A stretch of 64,000 bases of DNA, taken from positions 21,913 through 85,912 of the forward strand of contig JBOEGN010000002.1 of assembly GCA_050633445.1 (NCBI GenBank). Reading direction: 5' to 3'. This DNA comes from Thalassobius sp050633445. Its GTDB lineage: Bacteria > Pseudomonadota > Alphaproteobacteria > Rhodobacterales > Rhodobacteraceae. This document shows positions 59,606-64,000 of this stretch, piece by piece. A program made the position numbers and the translations under genes. Positions within the stretch are counted from its first letter, which is position 1; every line of letters begins with the position of its first letter. Under the pieces are notes generated by a model, which was not told the origin of the DNA, ran no database searches, and saw only the letters and a program-made list of their open reading frames with translations.

Positions 59606-60046
59606 ATGAACGGCACTATCTATATTCTGAACGGGCCCAATCTGAATTTGTTGGGCAAGCGAGAGCCTGACATCTACGGCCATGAAACGCTGGAGGATGT
59701 TGAGCGCGCCTGCACAGCCGAGGCTGCGGCGTTCGATCTGAATGTCCGCCTGTTGCAGACCAACTGGGAAGGCCAGCTGGTCGACTGGATTCACGAAGCG
59801 CGCGAAAACGCGGCGGCGATCGTGATCAATCCGGCGGCGCTGACGCATACTTCGGTGGCCGTTCTGGATGCGCTGAACACATTTGATGGCCCCGTGGTCG
59901 AGGTTCACATCAGTCAGGTCCATAAACGCGAGGCGTTCCGCCACCACTCGTATGTCAGTCAGCGGGCTGATGCGGTGATGGCGGGGTTTGGCGTGAACGG
60001 CTATACGCTTGCGGTGCGCCATTTGGGGGCGCTTCTGGCTGCTTAG
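59606..60046 (+). CDS. aroQ: 3-dehydroquinate dehydratase, type II
   Basis: Shikimate-pathway dehydratase of 146 residues. Motifs are ILNGPNLNLLGKREPDIYG with the catalytic Tyr, INPAALTHTSVAVLDAL with the substrate Asn, and VVEVHISQVHKREAFRHHSY with the catalytic His. Length is typical of the dodecameric type II enzyme. ATG 59606 gives the family start; nine upstream codons are open but lack a better ribosome site. Confidence 0.96.
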   Translation: MNGTIYILNGPNLNLLGKREPDIYGHETLEDVERACTAEAAAFDLNVRLLQTNWEGQLVDWIHEARENAAAIVINPAALTHTSVAVLDALNTFDGPVVEVHISQVHKREAFRHHSYVSQRADAVMAGFGVNGYTLAVRHLGALLAA

Positions 60047-60846
60047 CGGCCTGTGAACTCTGGCGCGCGTTTGTCAAAGAACGCCGCATAGCCTTCGGCG
60101 AAATCTTCGGACGTATAAAGGATCGCCTGCGTGTCCCGCTCGGCTGCAAGGAATTCGGGCAGGGTCAGGGGCAGGCGGGCCATCAGCTCTTTGGTATAGG
60201 CGTGGGTCAGTGGCGCGCCGTCGCTGATTTCTTCGGCCAAGGCCAGGGCGTGCGGAATTGCGTCGCTTTCGACCAGCTCTTCGGCCAGGCCCCAATCCAG
60301 GGCTTGTTCAGCATCAATCACGCGACGGGTAAAGGCCAGCCATTTGGTGCGTCCCGTCCCGATGCGCGGGGGCAGGGTGTACAGCGAGGCCAGATCGGGG
60401 ATCAGCCCAAGTTTGCCAAATGGCAAAGAGAATTTCGCATCCCGCGCCGCAATCACGATGTCACATGCTGCGGCAAGCGACAGGCCAGCGCCCACGCACC
60501 ACCCCTCGACCGCTGCGATGATTGGCTTTGGGCTGTCGATGATGGTCTGCATCAGGGCACCTGCATTCTGCATGCGCGCACGACCCGCGACCGAGGTGAT
60601 GCCCTTCATCGTCGAGATGTCCCCGCCCGCACTGAAACATCCCTGAACCCCGGCGATAACAATGGCGCGAATGCCCTCGTCTGCAATCGCGGCGTCCAAT
60701 TGCACGCGCAGGTCGGCACGCAGGTCGGGCGACAGGGCATTGCGCCGCTTGGGCAGGTTCAGCCACAACAGGCGCGTCGCCCCGTGGGTCTGAGCAACGC
60801 ACAGCCCGTCCTCGGGCGTGGGTTTGATCGGGGTGATCTGGGTCAT
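60043..60846 (-). CDS. Enoyl-CoA hydratase/isomerase family protein
   Basis: Crotonase-fold protein of 267 residues. The oxyanion-hole segments are GVQGCFSAGGDISTM and EGWCVGAGLSLAAACDIVIA, and the active-site region is KLGLIPDLASLYTLP. The second catalytic Glu place has Asp (IPDLAS), so it could be a hydratase or an isomerase acting on a CoA thioester. Converges on aroQ with a four-base overlap. No operon partner is evident. Confidence 0.88.
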   Translation of the reverse strand: MTQITPIKPTPEDGLCVAQTHGATRLLWLNLPKRRNALSPDLRADLRVQLDAAIADEGIRAIVIAGVQGCFSAGGDISTMKGITSVAGRARMQNAGALMQTIIDSPKPIIAAVEGWCVGAGLSLAAACDIVIAARDAKFSLPFGKLGLIPDLASLYTLPPRIGTGRTKWLAFTRRVIDAEQALDWGLAEELVESDAIPHALALAEEISDGAPLTHAYTKELMARLPLTLPEFLAAERDTQAILYTSEDFAEGYAAFFDKRAPEFTGR

Positions 60847-60966
60847 GTTAACTCCTCCTCAACTTCTTCGCATGCGTACTGTTTTTGAGCGCCGCTGCCA
60901 AGCGCGAACACCTAGGCAGGTGGCGGTGTCCGTGCTAGGCACATTCCAAGGCAAAAGGGTACAGGT

Positions 60967-61857
60967 ATGAAGCTTGCGTTCGTAACGATGGTCTGGCGTG
61001 ATTATTGGCTGTTGGACAAATGGGTCCGCCACAATGCTCAATATGTAGACCGTCGCAATCTGTATGTCCTGAACCATGGCGGTGATCCCAAAATCAACGA
61101 GATCGCCGCGGGCTGCAATGTCATCCACATCCCCCGCGAAGAGCTGACCATCGACCTGGATCGTCGCCGCTGGGATTTGCTGGGCGGGGTAACGAACGGT
61201 CTGCTGTCCTTTTATGACCGTGTCGTGTGCACCGATGTTGACGAGCTGATTGTCTATGTCGGCCAAGACGGGGATTTGAGAGATCATCTGGCGCGCAGTC
61301 AGGCCGATACGGCGGCTTTGTCCCCGGTCGGGCTGAACCTGATCCCCAGCGAGGGCGAGGCCGACCTCTCGGGCGGGGTGCTGAACGCGCATCCGCAGGC
61401 GATCCTGAGTGCGAAATATACCAAACCCTGTATCGTGAAATCCCGCGTGGTCTTTACGATCGGTGGGCATGGGCTGGTGCGCAGCAAGTTCACTGTCGAC
61501 CCTGATCTGCTGTTGTTCCACTTGCACTATGTGACCCCCGATTACGCGCAGCGCATGGCCGAGCGGCAAGAGATCGTGGCCCAATCCAAAGCCCATAATG
61601 ACGGCACGGACGATCCGGCGAATGTGGGCAAGCGTTTCTGGATCAACTGGTCCGACCCCGGCATGATCCGCGAAAAAGAGTTCGCCAATTTCGCGCGCGC
61701 GACCGAGATGGATGTCTCGGACGGATTTGGCGACTGCGCCCGCCTGTTGAGCGACGCGATCAAACATGACGGCAAAAAGCGCGTCGTTGATCACGCAATC
61801 ATGGCGCAAGCACCGCGAAAGGTGACAGTGCCGGCTGCGCTGCGCGGGCTTCTCTAG
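60967..61857 (+). CDS. Glycosyltransferase family 2-like protein
   Basis: Protein of 296 residues of the type that begins MKLAFVTMVWRDYWLLDKWV and carries an acidic motif VVCTDVDELIVYVG (DxD-like) for nucleotide-sugar binding. A conserved tail includes LLLFHLHYVTPDYAQRM and RFWINWSDPGM. Similar proteins are annotated as GT2 in Rhodobacterales and often sit near surface-polysaccharide genes, but none are here. Donor and acceptor are unknown. Confidence 0.72.
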   Translation: MKLAFVTMVWRDYWLLDKWVRHNAQYVDRRNLYVLNHGGDPKINEIAAGCNVIHIPREELTIDLDRRRWDLLGGVTNGLLSFYDRVVCTDVDELIVYVGQDGDLRDHLARSQADTAALSPVGLNLIPSEGEADLSGGVLNAHPQAILSAKYTKPCIVKSRVVFTIGGHGLVRSKFTVDPDLLLFHLHYVTPDYAQRMAERQEIVAQSKAHNDGTDDPANVGKRFWINWSDPGMIREKEFANFARATEMDVSDGFGDCARLLSDAIKHDGKKRVVDHAIMAQAPRKVTVPAALRGLL

Positions 61858-62222
61858 GGCGTCTGCCTGTCGGTCCGATAGGATTCTTCTGACCCGTTGC
61901 AAGACCCTGCTGTTGGGTTGTCCTGGTTGTGCGCGCCGATAATCCGTCCTGCTTTGGCGGGTATCGGATGGGCAGTAAAAGCAGTGGTCATGTGCTTTTC
62001 ACAAATTCGTGTTGTTTTCTAGTTGGTTACGCAGGGTCACGTTGAAAAATTTACAGAGTATCCCCATATGGTCAAAAAATTTTACAAATTAATTTAGCTT
62101 TTCTGCATACTTATTCCAATGTTTTCATTTTTGACTATGCTGAAACCGGAGCGCGGATAATTTCAATTCTGCCCGTTCTTTTGTACGGGCCCCGTTTTAA
62201 TATCCAAGGGAGGAACCTTGCA
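61858..62222. other. AT-rich acs leader region with two hairpins
   Basis: No gene is visible. Near 61938-61967 a long imperfect hairpin (CCGATA...TATCGG ends) follows the glycosyltransferase gene. At 62171-62190 a 6-bp stem (GCCCGT/ACGGGC) with an 8-base loop lies in the probable 5' leader of acs, about 20 bases before its ribosome site. Between them is an AT-rich stretch suited to a regulated promoter. Confidence 0.4.
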
Positions 62223-64000
62223 GTGAACGCCAAAACAACGACTGACCCCATTATTCCAGTTCCTGCGTCATTTGCGTCCGGCGCGCATGTTGATGCGGCG
62301 ACGTATGATGCGATGTATGAGGCCTCGATGGCCGATCCCGAAGCGTTTTGGGGCGAGCATGGCCAGCGTCTGGAGTGGATCAAGCCTTACACCAAGGTTA
62401 AGAACACCAGTTTCGAGCCGGGCAATGTCTCGATCAAGTGGTACGAGGATGGCACGCTGAACGTCGCGGCCAACTGTATCGACCGCCATCTGGAAACCCG
62501 CGGCGATCAGACGGCGATCATTTTCGAACCCGATGATCCCGAAGAGGCCGCGCTGCACATCACCTATAAGCAGCTGCATGCCAGCGTGTGCAAGATGGCC
62601 AACATCCTGGAAGACATGGGCGTGCGCAAGGGCGACCGGGTCATCCTGTATCTTCCGATGATCCCCGAGGCGGCTTACGCGATGCTGGCCTGTGCGCGGA
62701 TCGGCGCGATCCACTCGATCGTGTTCGCGGGCTTTAGCCCGGACGCGCTGGCGGCCCGTGTGAACGGCTGTGACGCCAAGGTTCTGATCACCGCCGATTA
62801 CGCCCCGCGCGGTGGCCGCAAGACCCCGCTGAAATCCAACGCCGACGAGGCGCTGCTGCATTGTAAGGACACTGTTAAGTGTCTTGTCGTAAAACGGACC
62901 GGCGGTCAGACCACCTGGGTTGACGGGCGCGATTATGACTATAACGAACTGGCGCTGGAGGCGGATGACTACTCCAAACCCGCCGAGATGAACGCCGAGG
63001 ATCCGCTGTTCATCCTGTATACCTCGGGCTCGACCGGTCAGCCCAAGGGCGTCGTGCATTGCACCGGCGGCTATCTGGTCTATGCCTCGATGACCCACGA
63101 ACTGGTGTTTGATTACCACGAGGGCGACATCTTCTGGTGTACCGCGGATGTGGGTTGGGTCACCGGCCACAGCTATATCGTCTATGGTCCGCTGGCCAAT
63201 GGCGCCACCACGATCATGTTCGAAGGTGTGCCGACCTACCCCGATGCGGGCCGGTTCTGGGCCGTGTGTGAAAAGCACAAGGTGAACCAGTTCTACACCG
63301 CACCGACCGCGATCCGCGCTCTGATGGGGCAGGGCACTGAATTCGTGGAAAAATACGACCTGAGCGACCTGAAGGTGCTGGGATCGGTGGGCGAGCCCAT
63401 CAACCCCGAGGCCTGGAACTGGTACAATGACAATATCGGCAAGGGCAATTGCCCGATCGTGGACACCTGGTGGCAGACCGAAACCGGCGGTCACATGATG
63501 ACCCCGCTGCCCGGCGCGCATGCGCTGAAACCCGGCTCGGCGATGAAGCCGTTCTTTGGTGTGAAAACCGTGGTTCTGGACCCGCATTCGGGCGAGGAAA
63601 TCACCAGCTACCCGACCGAGGGCGTGCTGTGTATCGCCGACAGCTGGCCGTCGCAAATGCGCACCGTCTGGGGCGATCACGAGCGGTTCGAGAAGACCTA
63701 TTTCTCGGATTACAAAGGCTATTATTTTGCCGGTGACGGGTGCCGCCGCGACGAAGACGGGGATTTCTGGATCACCGGCCGCGTCGATGACGTGATCAAC
63801 GTCTCGGGTCACCGCATGGGCACCGCCGAGGTCGAAAGCGCGCTGGTCGCCCACGCCAAAGTGGCCGAGGCCGCCGTGGTTGGCTATCCGCATGACATCA
63901 AGGGCCAGGGCATCTATTGCTACGTCACCCTGATGAACGGGGTCGAGCCCAGCGACGAGCTCTACAAGGAACTGCGCACCTGGGTCCGCACAGAGATCGG
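62223..64000 (+). CDS. acs: Acetyl-CoA synthetase, N-terminal part (cut by window edge)
   Basis: AMP-forming acetate-CoA ligase that activates acetate. About 592 residues are visible without a stop. Motifs are the N-terminal ACAS_N block (YEASMADPEAFWGEHGQRLE), the AMP-loop YTSGSTGQPKGVVH, WCTADVGWVTGHSYIVYGPL, DTWWQTETGGHMMTPLPG (the Acs acetate-pocket Trp region) and ITGRVDDVINVSGHRMGTAE. The hinge Asp and catalytic domain follow, with the regulatory lysine region beyond the edge. It starts at GTG 62223 with GGAGG at about 62210. Confidence 0.95.
   Translation, partial: MNAKTTTDPIIPVPASFASGAHVDAATYDAMYEASMADPEAFWGEHGQRLEWIKPYTKVKNTSFEPGNVSIKWYEDGTLNVAANCIDRHLETRGDQTAIIFEPDDPEEAALHITYKQLHASVCKMANILEDMGVRKGDRVILYLPMIPEAAYAMLACARIGAIHSIVFAGFSPDALAARVNGCDAKVLITADYAPRGGRKTPLKSNADEALLHCKDTVKCLVVKRTGGQTTWVDGRDYDYNELALEADDYSKPAEMNAEDPLFILYTSGSTGQPKGVVHCTGGYLVYASMTHELVFDYHEGDIFWCTADVGWVTGHSYIVYGPLANGATTIMFEGVPTYPDAGRFWAVCEKHKVNQFYTAPTAIRALMGQGTEFVEKYDLSDLKVLGSVGEPINPEAWNWYNDNIGKGNCPIVDTWWQTETGGHMMTPLPGAHALKPGSAMKPFFGVKTVVLDPHSGEEITSYPTEGVLCIADSWPSQMRTVWGDHERFEKTYFSDYKGYYFAGDGCRRDEDGDFWITGRVDDVINVSGHRMGTAEVESALVAHAKVAEAAVVGYPHDIKGQGIYCYVTLMNGVEPSDELYKELRTWVRTEI

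Noticed and set aside
62268..63893. 541-codon minus-strand open frame
   Set aside because: Antisense to acs, no recognisable domain, typical shadow frame.

Overview
The window is high-GC DNA from an alphaproteobacterium, most likely a marine Rhodobacterales (Roseobacter-group) strain. This rests on gene content and order: lptD-lptG-lptF divergent from pepA-holC, ndk beside an ABC-F ATPase, an imuA-imuB-dnaE2 cassette, a LuxI-type synthase and a candidate CtrA box. No 16S rRNA gene is present, so genus cannot be fixed. Both ends cut genes: lptD on the left (start present) and acs on the right (start present).

Layout. 1-14.2 kb is mostly conserved housekeeping DNA: LPS transport (lptD/G/F), pepA, holC, an aspartic protease, marC, an ABC-F ATPase, ndk, a MarR regulator divergent from a small membrane protein, a TfoX-like protein, a CAU tRNA, an EnvZ-like kinase, a metallo-beta-lactamase-fold hydrolase and tRNA-Asn. 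14.2-17.56 kb is an eroded prophage or phage-like island next to tRNA-Asn. It holds a terminase ATPase, broken small genes, an amber-interrupted winged-helix gene, an integrase fragment and a striking set of GTTGA triplet repeats.

17.6-44.2 kb is a large accessory catabolic locus and the most interesting part. A ThDP enzyme and an SDR diverge at its left end. A minus-strand operon carries a GMC oxidoreductase and a branched-chain-type ABC importer (livKHMGF). A regulator that appears to fuse a MEDS-like sensor to a SARP/BTAD activator lies between that operon and a plus-strand operon. The plus-strand operon encodes a cytochrome P450, a two-protein PEP-synthase/phenylphosphate-synthase-like phosphotransferase, two paralogous HD-domain proteins, an aldehyde dehydrogenase, an SDR and a 2Fe-2S ferredoxin. 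A third operon, on the minus strand behind an IclR regulator, encodes a three-part biotin-dependent carboxylase, a HAD phosphatase, acetoacetyl-CoA synthetase and an SDR.

An identical 17-bp tandem repeat, followed at the same distance by a matching -10-like region, precedes both the GMC/transport operon and the P450 operon. I infer one regulon: import a substrate, oxidise it (P450, GMC, ALDH, SDRs), activate an intermediate by ATP-dependent phosphorylation, and channel the product through carboxylation and acetoacetyl-CoA. The substrate cannot be read from the sequence.

44.2-64 kb returns to more widespread genes: the mutasome imuA-imuB-dnaE2, a zinc alcohol dehydrogenase, ybaK, chrA, the 5-oxoprolinase genes pxpBCA, a two-kinase/one-regulator operon divergent from a LuxI-family synthase, aroQ, an enoyl-CoA hydratase, a glycosyltransferase-like gene and acs.
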